From positions 1-59,571 of the forward strand of contig NZ_PVWF01000014.1 in NCBI RefSeq assembly GCF_003003995.1: 59,571 bases of DNA. The letters are read 5' to 3'. Shown here in pieces: positions 8,410 through 18,599 of the stretch (positions within the stretch are counted from its first letter, which is position 1; the number at the start of each line of letters is the position of its first letter). The notes beneath the pieces were generated by a model that saw only the letters and a program-made list of their open reading frames with translations, searched no databases and was not told where the DNA came from. This DNA is from Pleurocapsa sp. CCALA 161 (GTDB lineage: Bacteria > Cyanobacteriota > Cyanobacteriia > Cyanobacteriales > Xenococcaceae). Made by a program: the position numbers and the translations under genes.

Positions 8410-8994
8410 ATGCTTAAACACTCAAAATACAGTAAAATTATTGCTATTACAGCATTTTTATCTGTTGCTAATGTATTATTAAATAGCTCAATTGTGACGG
8501 CACAAACAAATAGCAGAAAAAAAAGATTGCCAATAAAAACATCTGCTTTGAATAGTGCAAAAAAACAAGCAATTAGACAAAATATATTTTTTCCAAAAGC
8601 TTCTAATCATCAAAATTCCAAAAAAGCTTGGCAACAAGATTACTCCAAAATATCTAAAAATCGTCAAATCATTCCCGCACAAGAGCCTCTTTTAATAGCC
8701 AATTCTGTGAGCGGAAATGCATCTTGGTATGGTCCTGGTTTTGATGGGCGTTTAACTGCTAATGGCGAAACATACGATCAGCAGGAAATGACAGCCGCTC
8801 ATCCTCACCTAGAATTCGGCACAAAAGTTAAAGTAACAAATTTGCAGAATGGTCGCTCAGTAATAGTGAGAATAAATGATCGCGGTCCTTTTATCAGAGA
8901 TCGAATAATTGATCTGTCTGCTGCTGCTGCTAGTGCTTTAAATATGATCAGTTCAGGAGTCGCACCAGTGAGACTGACTATCTTAGGACAGTAA
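8410..8994 (+). CDS. RlpA-like septal ring protein (double-psi beta-barrel)
   Basis: A 194-residue exported protein. Residues 1-31 form a signal peptide ending near IVTAQ. A basic, Ser/Lys/Asn-rich linker of about 70 residues follows. The C-terminal RlpA/DPBB domain (about 100-194) contains GNASWYGPGFDGRLTANGE, the conserved Asp in VRINDRGPF and RIIDLSAAAA. RlpA-type domains act as lytic transglycosylases on denuded glycan strands, or at least bind them, at division sites. There is no C-terminal SPOR domain, so septal targeting would have to use something else. It could instead be a structural wall protein. Confidence 0.88.
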   Translation: MLKHSKYSKIIAITAFLSVANVLLNSSIVTAQTNSRKKRLPIKTSALNSAKKQAIRQNIFFPKASNHQNSKKAWQQDYSKISKNRQIIPAQEPLLIANSVSGNASWYGPGFDGRLTANGETYDQQEMTAAHPHLEFGTKVKVTNLQNGRSVIVRINDRGPFIRDRIIDLSAAAASALNMISSGVAPVRLTILGQ

Positions 8995-9185
8995 TAAAAG
9001 CCAGAAGGCAGGGGCGAATAGCAGGGTAAGAGATCTCAAAGCCTATTGACCAAAGCATTTGAGAACAGTCATCATTCATAACTAATGAACAGTTTGTGAT
9101 TATGACTTGTGCAATTTCTTCTTTGTCAACTAAATTCTAATCCATCTGTTTTTGTCGAGTGCGTTTTATCCAAAATTAGATGAGC

Positions 9186-10448
9186 TTACCCTGACAAACT
9201 ACCCTTGATTAGCTTGCGCCTTAATAAATCTAAAGCAGTACAAGAGCTGAGATAGCGCACTAGCTCTCGACCTCTTTGGTGACCAAAACGGTAATCATAA
9301 CTAAAGCTTTCATTTTCAGGGGTAGCTACACCAATATAGACCAGTCCTACAGGTTTATCTGGAGTATTTCCACCTGGTCCTGCTATGCCAGTAATACTAA
9401 TGCCCCAGTCCGTTTGTAAGCGCTGCTTTACTCCCACGGCCATCTGCTGCGCTACAGTATCGCTCACCGCTCCATATTTAGCTAAATCTTGACTATTTAC
9501 GTTCAAAAGAGCCTGCTTAACCTGATTTGCATAGGCAATTACTCCCCCAAAAAAATAGCTAGAGCTACCAGGAATCTCAGTTAACATTGCTCCCAAACCA
9601 CCCCCAGTACATGATTCGGCAACGCTCAGAGTCTGCTGGGCATTAGTTAATAATTTGCCGACTACCGCTGCGAGAGTTTCTTCGTTACTGCCAAAATAAT
9701 CTAACCCCGCAATCTGCTTAATTTTTGTAGCGATAGGTTCGATCATTGCTGAGGCTTCTGCTGGAGAACTTGCTTTAGCAGCTACCCGTAAGCGTACTTC
9801 TCCTTGTCCCGCATAGGGTGCAACAGTAGGATTCTGAGAATCAAACAGATGGGCTACTTTCTCTGCCAGAGCTGATTCACCGATACCCCGAAAGCGCATC
9901 ATTTCACTATAAATACTTTCCTTGCCCCAACCTTGACTTTTAAGAAAGGGAACGGCAGTATCTTGCCACATACGATACATCTCAGCAGGAACTCCTGGAA
10001 AGGTCATGATGGTGATACCTACTTGGGGCTGCCAAATAATGCCTGGGGCTGTCCCCATAGGGTTAGGTAAGGTAGTCGCACCTTGAGGAATAAGCGCCTG
10101 TTTACGGTTAGAAGGAGACATAATTCGTCCAACTGAAGCAAATTTATCTTCAATATCTTTTATAATTGCAGCTTCTTCTTGCAGAGGAGTATTAAAAAAA
10201 CTGGCAATTGTTTCGGTGGTTAAATCATCAGGAGTTGGACCCAAACCACCAGTAAAAATCAAAATTGAGGAGCGTTTAATGGCGATCGCTATGACTTGAT
10301 GGATACGTTCCACGTTGTCTCCTACCACCGTTTGATAGTAGTGGGGAATACCTAAGTCAGCTAATTCTCGGGCTAAATATTGGCAGTTGGTGTTTAAAAT
10401 ATCGCCTAAGAGTAGTTCTGTACCAATACAAATAACTTCTGCGCTCAT
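9186..10448 (-). CDS. cinA: CinA-like protein (competence/damage-inducible protein A)
   Basis: A 420-residue two-domain enzyme. The N-terminal MoaB/MoeA-like domain (about 1-170) contains ICIGTELLLGDILNTN and FTGGLGPTPDD. It is linked in this family to ADP-ribose pyrophosphatase activity. The C-terminal CinA domain (about 255-415) contains SVAESCTGGGLG and SITGIAGPGG and is linked to nicotinamide-nucleotide amidohydrolase (PncC-like) activity in pyridine nucleotide salvage. It starts only 21 bp after the stop of the WecA/MraY-type gene on the same strand, so the two are probably co-transcribed. Confidence 0.93.
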   Translation of the reverse strand: MSAEVICIGTELLLGDILNTNCQYLARELADLGIPHYYQTVVGDNVERIHQVIAIAIKRSSILIFTGGLGPTPDDLTTETIASFFNTPLQEEAAIIKDIEDKFASVGRIMSPSNRKQALIPQGATTLPNPMGTAPGIIWQPQVGITIMTFPGVPAEMYRMWQDTAVPFLKSQGWGKESIYSEMMRFRGIGESALAEKVAHLFDSQNPTVAPYAGQGEVRLRVAAKASSPAEASAMIEPIATKIKQIAGLDYFGSNEETLAAVVGKLLTNAQQTLSVAESCTGGGLGAMLTEIPGSSSYFFGGVIAYANQVKQALLNVNSQDLAKYGAVSDTVAQQMAVGVKQRLQTDWGISITGIAGPGGNTPDKPVGLVYIGVATPENESFSYDYRFGHQRGRELVRYLSSCTALDLLRRKLIKGSLSG

Positions 10449-10469
10449 TGATCTGATTTATTAATGTTG

Positions 10470-11531
10470 TTACCGATTATTGCTGCGTCCTTCTTTCCAG
10501 ACTTGCCTAACTTGCCAAAGTTGCCAAGCTAGTAGCATTGTTGCGCCAATTGCATATCCCCAACCGCTAGGAATATTGGAAAAGCCAAGAGCCAAGCTGC
10601 CGACCCAAAAAGTTAGGGTATAAATAAACAATACTGTCTGACGCTGGGAAATTCCCGTTTTGAGCAACCAGTGATGTAGATGACTTTTATCAGCAATAAA
10701 AGGAGATTTTCCTTTACTAATGCGGGAAAAAATTACCGCCGACATATCGAGAATAGGAACGGCTAAAATTAGATAGGGCAAGAGAACAGCGGTAATAGCA
10801 GTAGTTTTAACCAAGCCAACTACGCCGACTGCTGCTAGGGTAAAGCCCATAAAATATGCTCCACCATCCCCCATAAAAATCTGAGCGGGATTAAAGTTAT
10901 AGCGCAAAAATCCCAGGGCGCCCCCTGCCATCGCTGCCGCAATTAAACCCGCAGCAGGCTGATCCATAAACAAGGTAACGACTAACATCACAAAGGCAGC
11001 AATCCCTGAAACCCCAGCCGCCAATCCATCAACCCCATCAATCCAGTTAATTGCATTTGCCATGCCCACGAGCCAGACAACAGTAACAGGAAGACTTAAC
11101 CAATAGATTTGAACCAAAGAATAGACAGGAAAGGAGACAAAATCGATCCGTACTCCCATACACCAACAACCAGTAGCCACGGCAACTTGCATTAGTAACC
11201 GTGAAATGGGGGTGAGATTAAACAAATCGTCAGCAAAACCAATACCAAAAAATAAAATGCTGCCAATAATTACCGCCCAGACTTCTGTAACTTTATCAGG
11301 AGCTAGGGCAGAAAATCCCCCAAGCAGCCAGACAATTACTAAAGCAGCAATAGTGCCAGCAAAAATAGAAACCCCGCCCACACGGACAACGGGGTTTTGG
11401 TGAATCTTCCTGGCGTTTGGTCGATCTACGATACCCAACTTTAAACCCAAAGTTTTGACATCGGGTATCGTCCATAAAACGAAGGTAACAGAGGTGAGAA
11501 AAGCAATCAGATGATATAGTTCAACAGGCAT
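10470..11531 (-). CDS. Undecaprenyl-phosphate sugar-1-phosphate transferase (WecA/TagO/MraY family)
   Basis: A 353-residue polytopic membrane enzyme that transfers a UDP-activated amino-sugar phosphate to undecaprenyl phosphate, starting cell-surface polysaccharide synthesis. About ten hydrophobic helices are visible. Family motifs are NAINWIDGVDGLAAG (Mg/substrate aspartates), IFMGDGGAYFMGF and the cytoplasmic His motif KSHLHHWLL. The His motif and lack of MurNAc-pentapeptide features favour WecA/TagO (GlcNAc-1-P) over MraY. It lies between glyA (95 bp upstream) and cinA (21 bp downstream) on the same strand. Confidence 0.9.
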   Translation of the reverse strand: MPVELYHLIAFLTSVTFVLWTIPDVKTLGLKLGIVDRPNARKIHQNPVVRVGGVSIFAGTIAALVIVWLLGGFSALAPDKVTEVWAVIIGSILFFGIGFADDLFNLTPISRLLMQVAVATGCWCMGVRIDFVSFPVYSLVQIYWLSLPVTVVWLVGMANAINWIDGVDGLAAGVSGIAAFVMLVVTLFMDQPAAGLIAAAMAGGALGFLRYNFNPAQIFMGDGGAYFMGFTLAAVGVVGLVKTTAITAVLLPYLILAVPILDMSAVIFSRISKGKSPFIADKSHLHHWLLKTGISQRQTVLFIYTLTFWVGSLALGFSNIPSGWGYAIGATMLLAWQLWQVRQVWKEGRSNNR

Positions 11532-11626
11532 CTGAGTTCAAGTTCCAGGGGGAATATAAGGTGTACTTTCTAATAGCATCAAGCTGTTGCTCGCACGGAT
11601 CGCATTACTCCTTCCTCAGCATACTC

Positions 11627-12910
11627 CTATATCTTGGCAGGTACAGGAATTTGTAAATAAGGATAGAGGGGAAAACGATCGCATAAAGTAGCTACTCGAT
11701 CCAAACAGTTTTGTTGTACAGCCTCATCTTCAGGGCTAAGTAGTTTATCAGCGATAATATTAGCAATTTCTTGGAACTCTGTCCCCCCCATTCCTCTAGT
11801 GGTCATGGCGGGAGAACCCAAACGCAGTCCACTAGTGACAAAAGGTGATTCCGAATCAAAAGGCACGGTGTTTTTATTAGCGGTAATATTTACCTGACTA
11901 ACTAAAGCATCTCCTTTTTTCCCTGTCATGCCAATACTACGCAGGTCAACCAAAATAAGATGATTATCTGTACCGTCAGATACTAGCTTAAAATTTCTGG
12001 CTTTGAAAGCTTGAGCCATCGATCGGGCATTGGCAATTACCTGACCTGAATAATTTTTGAATTCTGGTTTGAGAGCTTCCCCAAAGGCAACTGCTTTACC
12101 CGCAATGACGTGTTCTAAAGGGCCACCTTGAGTACCAGGAAAGACTGATTTATTCAATTTTTTACCTAATTCGGGATCGCGAGTCAGAATCAAGCCCCCT
12201 CTAGGGCCTCTTAAGGTTTTATGAGTAGTAGTAGTGACCACATCGCAATAGGGGACTGGGTTAGGATGGTGTCCTGTTGCCACTAAACCAGCAATATGGG
12301 CAATATCAGCTAATAAATATGCGCCAACTTCATCGGCAATTTCTCTAAATTTAACAAAATCAATAGTGCGGGGATAGGCAGAATAGCCACAGATAATTAA
12401 TTTAGGACGTTCTTTTAACGCTAATGCTCTAATCTGATCGAAATCTAGCTGTTCTGTCTCTTGGTTTACGCCATATTGCACAACGTTAAACCATTTTCCT
12501 GAAACGTTGACAGGAGAACCATGGGTCAAATGTCCACCGTGGGACAAGTCCATACCCATAATCGTGTCCCCAGGCTCTAATAGAGTTAGAAAAACCGCAA
12601 AGTTTGCCTGAGCGCCTGAATGGGGTTGCACATTAGCCATCTCTGCCCCAAATAATTGCTTGGCGCGGTCAATTGCTAGCTGTTCGGCACGATCTACAAA
12701 TTCGCAACCGCCATAATAGCGTTTTCCTGGTAGACCCTCAGCATATTTATTAGTTAAGACTGAACCTTGGGCAGCCAACACCGCAGGAGAAGTAAAGTTT
12801 TCACTGGCAATTAATTCCAAATGCGATCGCTGACGACCCAATTCTAAATCAATAATTTCTGCAATTTCGGGATCTGTTTCTAGGAGAAAATCTAAATTAG
12901 TTTGATTCAC
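11627..12910 (-). CDS. glyA: Serine hydroxymethyltransferase
   Basis: PLP enzyme that interconverts serine and glycine and charges tetrahydrofolate with a one-carbon unit. 427 residues, normal length. It contains [10 protein letters not shown], the PLP-lysine motif [14 protein letters not shown] and the C-terminal [14 protein letters not shown]. The start [20 protein letters not shown] is typical for cyanobacterial GlyA. No glycine riboswitch is visible in the 268 bp upstream. It may lead a glyA-wecA-cinA transcript, since the spacing to the next gene is under 100 bp. Confidence 0.97.
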   Translation of the reverse strand: MNQTNLDFLLETDPEIAEIIDLELGRQRSHLELIASENFTSPAVLAAQGSVLTNKYAEGLPGKRYYGGCEFVDRAEQLAIDRAKQLFGAEMANVQPHSGAQANFAVFLTLLEPGDTIMGMDLSHGGHLTHGSPVNVSGKWFNVVQYGVNQETEQLDFDQIRALALKERPKLIICGYSAYPRTIDFVKFREIADEVGAYLLADIAHIAGLVATGHHPNPVPYCDVVTTTTHKTLRGPRGGLILTRDPELGKKLNKSVFPGTQGGPLEHVIAGKAVAFGEALKPEFKNYSGQVIANARSMAQAFKARNFKLVSDGTDNHLILVDLRSIGMTGKKGDALVSQVNITANKNTVPFDSESPFVTSGLRLGSPAMTTRGMGGTEFQEIANIIADKLLSPEDEAVQQNCLDRVATLCDRFPLYPYLQIPVPAKI

Positions 12911-13178
12911 TATCTGATTCTGTAATTTTCGCTAAGGATAAGTAAGTATGATCTATGCTATCTAATTCAATGTCCTTTTGAAAACCATCAATTTAGTAAA
13001 TAGCCTAGTCTAGCCAGGAAAACCACAAGTTTTATCCATAATTCATCAATTCATCTAAAAAAAAAAATTTCGATTACTTATTTTCAAGATTATTAGCTAG
13101 TTAAAGCATGTATCAAAAAGTCTAATTTTAGTCAGAAGAAATTAGAATAATCTATATAACTAATAAAGGATCAACATC

Positions 13179-13454
13179 ATGATAGTTATGATTGCAGACC
13201 AGCAAATTTTGTCTGCTCGACAAGTTTGCCAAAATTGTGTGATGTCAGATCAAAGTGGTTTGCCTCGCTGGCATGATAGCAAGCTCGGATGTGGCAAAAG
13301 GCGATCGCCAAGCGTTCCTGGAGGGAAATCGCGAAGCCCTAGAGGATTTGTACCTCAAGGCGCGTCTGTGGAGGTCATTCAATCGCTACAAAGGTCAAAA
13401 CAGGCTCAAGTTTATGAGTGTCAAATGGGTTTTAATGTCACCTGGATTAACTAA
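13179..13454 (+). CDS. Small Cys-rich cyanobacterial protein with an apparent in-frame insertion
   Basis: A 91-residue ORF with a ribosome binding site (AAAGGA) upstream. The two ends look like one short protein family that I recall from cyanobacteria: CQNC...GLPRW...KLGCG at residues 17-39, and YECQMGF at 79-85, a four-cysteine pattern suited to zinc binding. The middle (about 40-66; Arg/Ser/Pro/Gly-rich) is GC-rich DNA with a HIP1 site and TCGCGA-type palindromes unlike its flanks, and is best read as an inserted interspersed repeat that kept the frame. An overlapping 70-residue ORF in another frame (13255-13467) is rejected. The family name is unknown to me and the reading is from memory. 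Confidence 0.5.
   Translation: MIVMIADQQILSARQVCQNCVMSDQSGLPRWHDSKLGCGKRRSPSVPGGKSRSPRGFVPQGASVEVIQSLQRSKQAQVYECQMGFNVTWIN
13296..13372. repeat. Putative interspersed GC-rich repeat inside a coding region
   Basis: A segment of about 75 bp, beginning AAAGGCGATCGCC and including AAATCGCGAAGC, is GC-richer than the AT-rich flanks. It splits what otherwise reads as one conserved small Cys protein. The boundaries are estimates. Confidence 0.4.
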
Positions 13455-13470
13455 ATCTTCGGTTTAGTTA
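13448..13470 (+). terminator. Hairpin with CUUCGG loop after the small Cys-rich gene
   Basis: TAACTAAA (13448-13455) pairs with TTTAGTTA (13463-13470) around TCTTCGG, which contains a stable C(UUCG)G tetraloop. The stop codon of the small gene is inside the 5' arm. No long U-run follows, so efficiency is uncertain. Confidence 0.45.
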
Positions 13471-13578
13471 TACTAGACATCATGGTGATATGGATAAGCT
13501 GTTGAGGTATATTTTGTTGCCTCAATAAATTTGATTATTTTGATCTGTTAACTTTTGGATTTTGGGAGCATATTTGAG

Positions 13579-14067
13579 ATGGCAAGGTTTGGTTCAGCCG
13601 ACGTTAAAGACCGCTTTTTTGCAGCAGCCGTATATTTGTTTGCCATCTATGATGCTATGGCTATAGGTATGGGATTAATAGTTCAAGTCCCTGCATTAGC
13701 CCCTATGTTTAACTTTTTGCAATTAATTTTGTTGCCAATCTCTTTACTTTACGGTGTTTTTGACGCAATTATCCCGCTGGGATTGGGCAGTTTGGTAGTC
13801 TTTTTTGTTTTATTCTTAGCAGTAGTCCAGAACGAAAAGATTTCTTACTTTATTCGGTTTAATACCTTGCAATCGATCTTGTTTGGCATTGCCATTTCTT
13901 TAATTTCAATTATTTTTAGCACTTTGGGGGGACTCGGATTAATTGGCGGTTTCGTGTTTATTATTGCTACGGGTGCAAGCTTGTTTTGCATGGCAGAATG
14001 CGCTTTTGGTCGCTATCCTGAAATTCCGACCATCTCTGCTGCGGTATACAGTCAACTGCCAAGGTAA
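13579..14067 (+). CDS. Tic20-like integral membrane protein
   Basis: A 162-residue membrane protein with four hydrophobic helices (about residues 12-35, 40-62, 65-82 and 100-145). It resembles the cyanobacterial relatives of the chloroplast translocon component Tic20: KDRFFAAAVYLFAIYDA at the start of helix 1, and NEKISYFIRFNTLQSILF between helices 3 and 4, are the family hallmarks. I chose ATG 13579 because GGGAG precedes it by about 10 bp. The longer reading frame begins at an unlikely TTG (13555). The function in cyanobacteria is unsettled. Protein translocation is inferred from plastids. Confidence 0.82.
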   Translation: MARFGSADVKDRFFAAAVYLFAIYDAMAIGMGLIVQVPALAPMFNFLQLILLPISLLYGVFDAIIPLGLGSLVVFFVLFLAVVQNEKISYFIRFNTLQSILFGIAISLISIIFSTLGGLGLIGGFVFIIATGASLFCMAECAFGRYPEIPTISAAVYSQLPR

Positions 14068-14083
14068 TCAGCCCCAAGTTTAA

Positions 14084-14121
14084 GTCATTAAAAAACTGAT
14101 TAATGACAGCTTAATGACAGC
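14084..14121 (+). terminator. Inverted and direct repeats after the Tic20-like gene
   Basis: GTCATTAA (14084-14091) pairs with TTAATGAC (14100-14107). The 11-mer TTAATGACAGC is directly repeated at 14100-14110 and 14111-14121. It may be a terminator for the Tic20-like gene, with no clear U-run. Confidence 0.35.
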
Positions 14122-14151
14122 ACTGCTAAATCAAATGAATCAAAACAAATA

Positions 14152-14919
14152 TCAAGCAACCTGATTCAAGAGAGAGCCAATGCCTTCAATTTCAACTCTC
14201 ACCGAGTCTCCAGGCTTAATTGAGCCAACTCCTTCAGGAGTACCAGTAAGAACGACGTCTCCAGGTAACAAGGTCATGATTTGTGAAATGTAGGAAACGA
14301 GAAAATCTGGATTAAAAACCATGTCGCTAATCACGGCAGACTGGCGAGGAGCATGATCGTCATTGATAAAAGTTTGAATTGTAGCCTCAACGCTCACTTC
14401 TCGGACAATCCAGGGTCCTAAAGGGCAAAACGTATCAAATCCTTTGGCTCTTGTCCACTGATTATCTTTTCTTTGTAGATCTCTTGCGGTTACGTCGTTA
14501 GCAATAGTGTATCCCCAAATACTTTTGGCTGCTTGTTCGGGATTGACTTTACTACAGCGATCGCCAATAATTAAAGCTAATTCTCCCTCGTAATCTACCT
14601 GCTGTGACTGTAAGGGGTAGATAATACTTTGGGTGTCCGCCACTATAGTAGTTGGTGGTTTAAGAAATAATAAGGGTTCATTAGGTACAGGTGTACCCAT
14701 TTCGACCGCGTGCTTCAGATAGTTTTTCCCCACAGCAACAATTTTGGAAGGGACACAAGGAGCAAGTAATTGATACGTATCTGACTCTAGCACCATGTCT
14801 GTTTCTTGTCCGTTTAACCAGGGTGGAGCATCATAGACTAATACACTACGATTTGCCTTCAGCACACCATAATAAATCTGCTCGCGGTTAGTTTTAATAC
14901 GGACATAGCGTTGTGTCAT
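14152..14919 (-). CDS. Fumarylacetoacetate hydrolase (FAH) family protein
   Basis: A 255-residue cytosolic metal-dependent enzyme of the FAH/YcgM superfamily. The catalytic domain (about 55-255) contains VAVGKNYLKHAVEMG, the metal-binding VDYEGELALIIG (acidic pair), GYTIANDVTARDLQ and the C-terminal GDVVLTGTPEGVG. Members hydrolyse or decarboxylate acylpyruvates and oxaloacetate-like ketoacids. The exact substrate cannot be assigned here. An N-terminal extension of about 50 residues, also seen in other family members, precedes the core. It stands alone and converges with the Tic20-like gene. Confidence 0.92.
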   Translation of the reverse strand: MTQRYVRIKTNREQIYYGVLKANRSVLVYDAPPWLNGQETDMVLESDTYQLLAPCVPSKIVAVGKNYLKHAVEMGTPVPNEPLLFLKPPTTIVADTQSIIYPLQSQQVDYEGELALIIGDRCSKVNPEQAAKSIWGYTIANDVTARDLQRKDNQWTRAKGFDTFCPLGPWIVREVSVEATIQTFINDDHAPRQSAVISDMVFNPDFLVSYISQIMTLLPGDVVLTGTPEGVGSIKPGDSVRVEIEGIGSLLNQVA

Positions 14920-15138
14920 AGCTAGATTAAACTTCTAATTATTTCGTTACCGTTACTAAGAAATCATACTCTTAAAGTTGGCTCTTATTAAACCTAACAG
15001 CGCCTGGCGAGCGCCTAATTTTAATGGATTAGCTCTTTCTACAGCACAGTCCTGGTAATTGAGCATCAAGTAATAGTAAGATTGTAATTCCTTGCTTCTA
15101 ATTTAGAAGCCATTTTGTCCACAAGGAGAATAAGTAAA

Positions 15139-15489
15139 ATGAGCAACAAGTACGAGTTAATGTATATCCTTCGTCCCGATTTATCGGAAGATCAAGTCGG
15201 TGATGCGGTTACTAAATATCAAGATTATCTGTCTGAAACTGGTGCTGAAAACCTGGAGGTTCAGGTCAAAGGTAAAAGAAGACTTGCATATCCTGTTGGC
15301 AAATATTTGGACGGCATTTACGTACAAATGAACTATGAAGCCGATGGTAGCCAAAATGCACCTTTGGAAAGAATGATGCGGTTGAGCGAAGATGCAATTC
15401 GCTATTTAACTATAAAGCTAAAAAAACGGGCGATTATTGCTCAGGAAAATGCTACTGCTGAACCTATCGCCGATCCCGCAGATGATTAG
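15139..15489 (+). CDS. rpsF: 30S ribosomal protein S6
   Basis: Small-subunit protein S6, 116 residues. It contains [16 protein letters not shown], the conserved N-terminal strand, and [19 protein letters not shown]. The start is fixed at ATG 15139 by AAGGAG about 12 bp upstream. The longer TTG-initiated frame from 15115 would run through this ribosome binding site and is rejected. The acidic C-terminal extension is typical of cyanobacteria. Confidence 0.96.
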   Translation: MSNKYELMYILRPDLSEDQVGDAVTKYQDYLSETGAENLEVQVKGKRRLAYPVGKYLDGIYVQMNYEADGSQNAPLERMMRLSEDAIRYLTIKLKKRAIIAQENATAEPIADPADD

Positions 15490-15511
15490 ATAATTAAATA
15501 GAACTAAACAA

Positions 15512-15536
15512 AAAGCCAGCAATCAACGCTGGCTTT
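15512..15536 (-). terminator. Rho-independent terminator of secA (possibly bidirectional)
   Basis: AAAGCCAGC (15512-15520), a 7-nt loop, then GCTGGCTTT (15528-15536). On the minus strand the stem is followed by TTTTTGTTT, a good U-tract, just after the secA stop. It also sits 22 bp after rpsF and may serve both. Confidence 0.75.
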
Positions 15537-15565
15537 AAAGCTATTAAACTAGTGAAACAATAGTC

Positions 15566-18406
15566 TTAGTTTCCTGCCTGGGGTTGTGGCTTAAACTGGA
15601 AGAGAGAATAAACAACATTACGACGAATATCAATCATCATCTCCAAAAACATTTCATATCCTTCTTGTTTATATTCAATTAAGGGGTCTTTTTGTCCATA
15701 ACCCCTCAGTCCAATTGAATCTCGTAGAGCATCCATTGCCTGTAGATGTTCTCGCCAGAGAGTATCAATTTGTTGCAGAATAAAGAATCTTTCTGCCTGG
15801 CGCATTAATCCAGGCTGCATACTGTCAATTTGATGTTCTTTGATATCATAAGCCTTGCGGACTTCTTCACAGAGGAAGTTTTTGATCTCATTAACAGTCA
15901 TGTCTTCTAAATGTTCAGGCTTCACGTCTTCCAGCAGATAGATAAACTCTTTGGCTTTATCCACCATTTTGTCTAGCTTCCACTCTTCAGGAGGTAACTC
16001 AGGGTTAATATAGGCATCGACAATCTCGCCCATCGTTTTTTCAGCATACTGAATTACCTGTTCTTTAAGGTCTAATCCTTCCAGTACACGACGACGTTCA
16101 GCATAAATAGCGCGACGTTGGTTGTTCATTACCTCGTCATATTCAAATACCTGCTTACGGGTATCATAATAGAAAGTCTCAACTTTCTTTTGCGCTCCTT
16201 CGAGGGAGTTGGTGAGCATTTTAGATTCAATGGGCATGTCGTCTTCTACTCGCATCATGTTCATCAGTTTTTCCACGCGATCGCCACCAAAGATCCGTAA
16301 AAGGTTATCCTGTAAACTGAGGAAGAATCTAGTTGAACCAGGGTCACCCTGTCTCCCTGCACGACCTCGCAACTGGTTATCTACTCGGCGAGATTCATGA
16401 CGCTCAGTCCCGATTACATGTAGTCCACCGTTAGCAATCACCTCATTATGCTCAGCATCGGTGAACACTTCATACTCTTTACGCACCATTTTGTAAGCTT
16501 CTCTGAGCTTAACTAATACAGGGTCGTCTACAGGAGCATTTTCCGAAGCCACGGCAATTTTTTCCTCGGCATCTAGTTCGGGTAAGCTTTGTTCTCCATA
16601 TTGTTGAACGGCAAATTTAACCATTTCCTTCAAAAAATCCTGAGCTTCTGCTGATAGTTCAGTCGGAAAGATTTGTGGCGAGGCTTTCCAGGTTTTAACT
16701 TTTTTATTATTACTGTTACTGTTACCAAAACCTTTGGGAGTATCTTTACCCAAATCTAGTCCTGATACTCCTGCCATGAAATTGTCGTCTTCAGGAGCAA
16801 CTATTTTAGGCATCAAATACTCTCTAACTTTGAGCCTTGCCATATAATCGGCATTACCACCCAAAATAATATCAGTACCACGACCAGCCATATTGGTTGC
16901 GATGGTTACAGCAGTTTTGCGGCCTGCTTGTGCCACAATTTCTGATTCCCGCTCCACATTTTCAGGTTTGGCGTTGAGCAAATTATGTTCAATACCTTTT
17001 TCCAGCAACAACTTAGAAATCAACTCCGATTTTTCCACACTAGTAGTACCTACCAGTACGGGGCGACCTTTTTCATGCATGTTAGCAGTATCTTCAGCCA
17101 CTGCCTGCCATTTACCAATTTCTTGTTTAAACACGACATCAGCTAAATCAGCACGCTTAGAAGGCAAATTGGTAGGAATAATTGTTACCTGAAGTTTATA
17201 CACTTTTTCAAATTCAGTCTCCTCAGTTTTAGCTGTACCAGTCATCCCAGCCAAGGTGGGGTAGAGCAAGAAAAAGTTTTGGTAAGTAATACTCGCCAAG
17301 GTTTGAGTCTCTTTCTGAATTGTTACACCCTCTTTTGCTTCAATTGCCTGATGCAGACCATCACTCCAACGTCTTCCAGCTAATACCCGTCCTGTAAACT
17401 CGTCAACGATGACGATCTCATCATTACGCACCAAGTAGTTAACGTCTTTGGTAAATAGTTCTTTAGCTTTAATGGCATTAGAAATATAGTGCGCCCAAGG
17501 ATTTTCAGGATCGTATAAATCACTCACCCCTAATATTTCTTCCACCCGCGCAAAGCCTTCGTCGGTCATCAAAACATTACGCGCTTTCTCATCTACTTCA
17601 TAATCACCAACACCCTCGTGGGGATTTAGTTCCTCATCGTAATCTTCTTTTTGTCTAGTTAGCTGTGCTGCTATTTGAGATGCTTGCAGATACTTTTCTG
17701 TAGGACGTTCCACCTGCCCTGAGATAATTAAAGGAGTTCTGGCTTCATCAATTAATACCGAATCCACCTCGTCGATTACACAGTAGTTAAAAGGACGCTG
17801 TACTACTTCCTCCATGGAGACAGCCATATTATCTCGCAGATAATCAAACCCTAGCTCACTATTAGTAGTATAGGTAATATCGCAAGCATAGTTTTTTCTT
17901 CTCTCAGCAGGACTCATTCCCGACTGAATTAGACCAACAGACAGATCTAAGAAACGGTGAACTTGTCCCATCCATTCTGCATCTCGACGAGCAAGATAAT
18001 CGTTAACAGTGACAACATGAACTCCTTTACCAGTTAAACCATAAAGATAAGCAGGTAAGGTACAGACTAAGGTTTTACCTTCCCCTGTTTTCATTTCGGC
18101 AATCTGACCTTTGTATAATACTATGCCACCAAGCAACTGCACGTCGTAATGGCGCAATCCCAAGACGCGAATCGCTGCTTCTCTAACCACAGCGAAAGCC
18201 TCAGGCAGAATATCATCAAGGATTTCTTTGATTTCATCGTCGTTTTTTCCCTTAGCCAACTGTTCGCGAAATTCGCCCGTTTTGGCTTTCAAATCTTCGT
18301 CGGATAGATTCTTGATGTCCTCTTCAATCAGGTTGATTTCTGCCACTAAAGGCTGAAATTTCTTTAACTTACGCGCATTGGGGTCGCCCAACAGTCTTTT
18401 CAGCAT
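15566..18406 (-). CDS. secA: Protein translocase ATPase SecA
   Basis: Motor ATPase of the Sec translocon that drives preproteins across the plasma and thylakoid membranes. 946 residues, longer than E. coli SecA (901). Walker A is MKTGEGKT (about 105-112) and the DEAD-like box is DEVD (about 212-215). NMAGRGTDI and the arginine-finger region [10 protein letters not shown] lie in the second nucleotide-binding fold. An insertion of about 90 residues (about 545-640) containing an Asn/Ser-rich run is typical of cyanobacterial SecA. The C-terminus lacks the zinc-binding SEC-C Cys motif. Confidence 0.98.
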   Translation of the reverse strand: MLKRLLGDPNARKLKKFQPLVAEINLIEEDIKNLSDEDLKAKTGEFREQLAKGKNDDEIKEILDDILPEAFAVVREAAIRVLGLRHYDVQLLGGIVLYKGQIAEMKTGEGKTLVCTLPAYLYGLTGKGVHVVTVNDYLARRDAEWMGQVHRFLDLSVGLIQSGMSPAERRKNYACDITYTTNSELGFDYLRDNMAVSMEEVVQRPFNYCVIDEVDSVLIDEARTPLIISGQVERPTEKYLQASQIAAQLTRQKEDYDEELNPHEGVGDYEVDEKARNVLMTDEGFARVEEILGVSDLYDPENPWAHYISNAIKAKELFTKDVNYLVRNDEIVIVDEFTGRVLAGRRWSDGLHQAIEAKEGVTIQKETQTLASITYQNFFLLYPTLAGMTGTAKTEETEFEKVYKLQVTIIPTNLPSKRADLADVVFKQEIGKWQAVAEDTANMHEKGRPVLVGTTSVEKSELISKLLLEKGIEHNLLNAKPENVERESEIVAQAGRKTAVTIATNMAGRGTDIILGGNADYMARLKVREYLMPKIVAPEDDNFMAGVSGLDLGKDTPKGFGNSNSNNKKVKTWKASPQIFPTELSAEAQDFLKEMVKFAVQQYGEQSLPELDAEEKIAVASENAPVDDPVLVKLREAYKMVRKEYEVFTDAEHNEVIANGGLHVIGTERHESRRVDNQLRGRAGRQGDPGSTRFFLSLQDNLLRIFGGDRVEKLMNMMRVEDDMPIESKMLTNSLEGAQKKVETFYYDTRKQVFEYDEVMNNQRRAIYAERRRVLEGLDLKEQVIQYAEKTMGEIVDAYINPELPPEEWKLDKMVDKAKEFIYLLEDVKPEHLEDMTVNEIKNFLCEEVRKAYDIKEHQIDSMQPGLMRQAERFFILQQIDTLWREHLQAMDALRDSIGLRGYGQKDPLIEYKQEGYEMFLEMMIDIRRNVVYSLFQFKPQPQAGN

Positions 18407-18599
18407 AGTAATTTTTTATGTATGATCCTTATTCCTAATTGATTTATATTTGCTTTCTAATCTTTGATTGCCCAATTAAATCGCAATATTTAATAACTCG
18501 TAATAATTCTACCATTTGCCTCTTGTCAACGACTTCTTTCAGTGAGCGATCAGCAATAAATAGTGAAATTTAGATTACTTGAAAAGTGCTATAAAAATT

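Noticed and set aside
12911-13178. Glycine riboswitch upstream of glyA
   Set aside because: I looked for paired helices and conserved GG-rich aptamer parts in the 268 bp and found none.
13255-13467. 70-residue ORF overlapping the small Cys-rich gene
   Set aside because: It reads the repeat-like segment in another frame, has no ribosome binding site, and lacks the Cys motifs.
13555-13578. TTG start for the Tic20-like gene
   Set aside because: ATG 13579 has a proper GGGAG upstream and begins at the conserved family N-terminus.
16893-17192. Plus-strand 99-residue ORF within secA
   Set aside because: Antisense shadow of a highly conserved gene; Ser/Thr-rich with no protein features.
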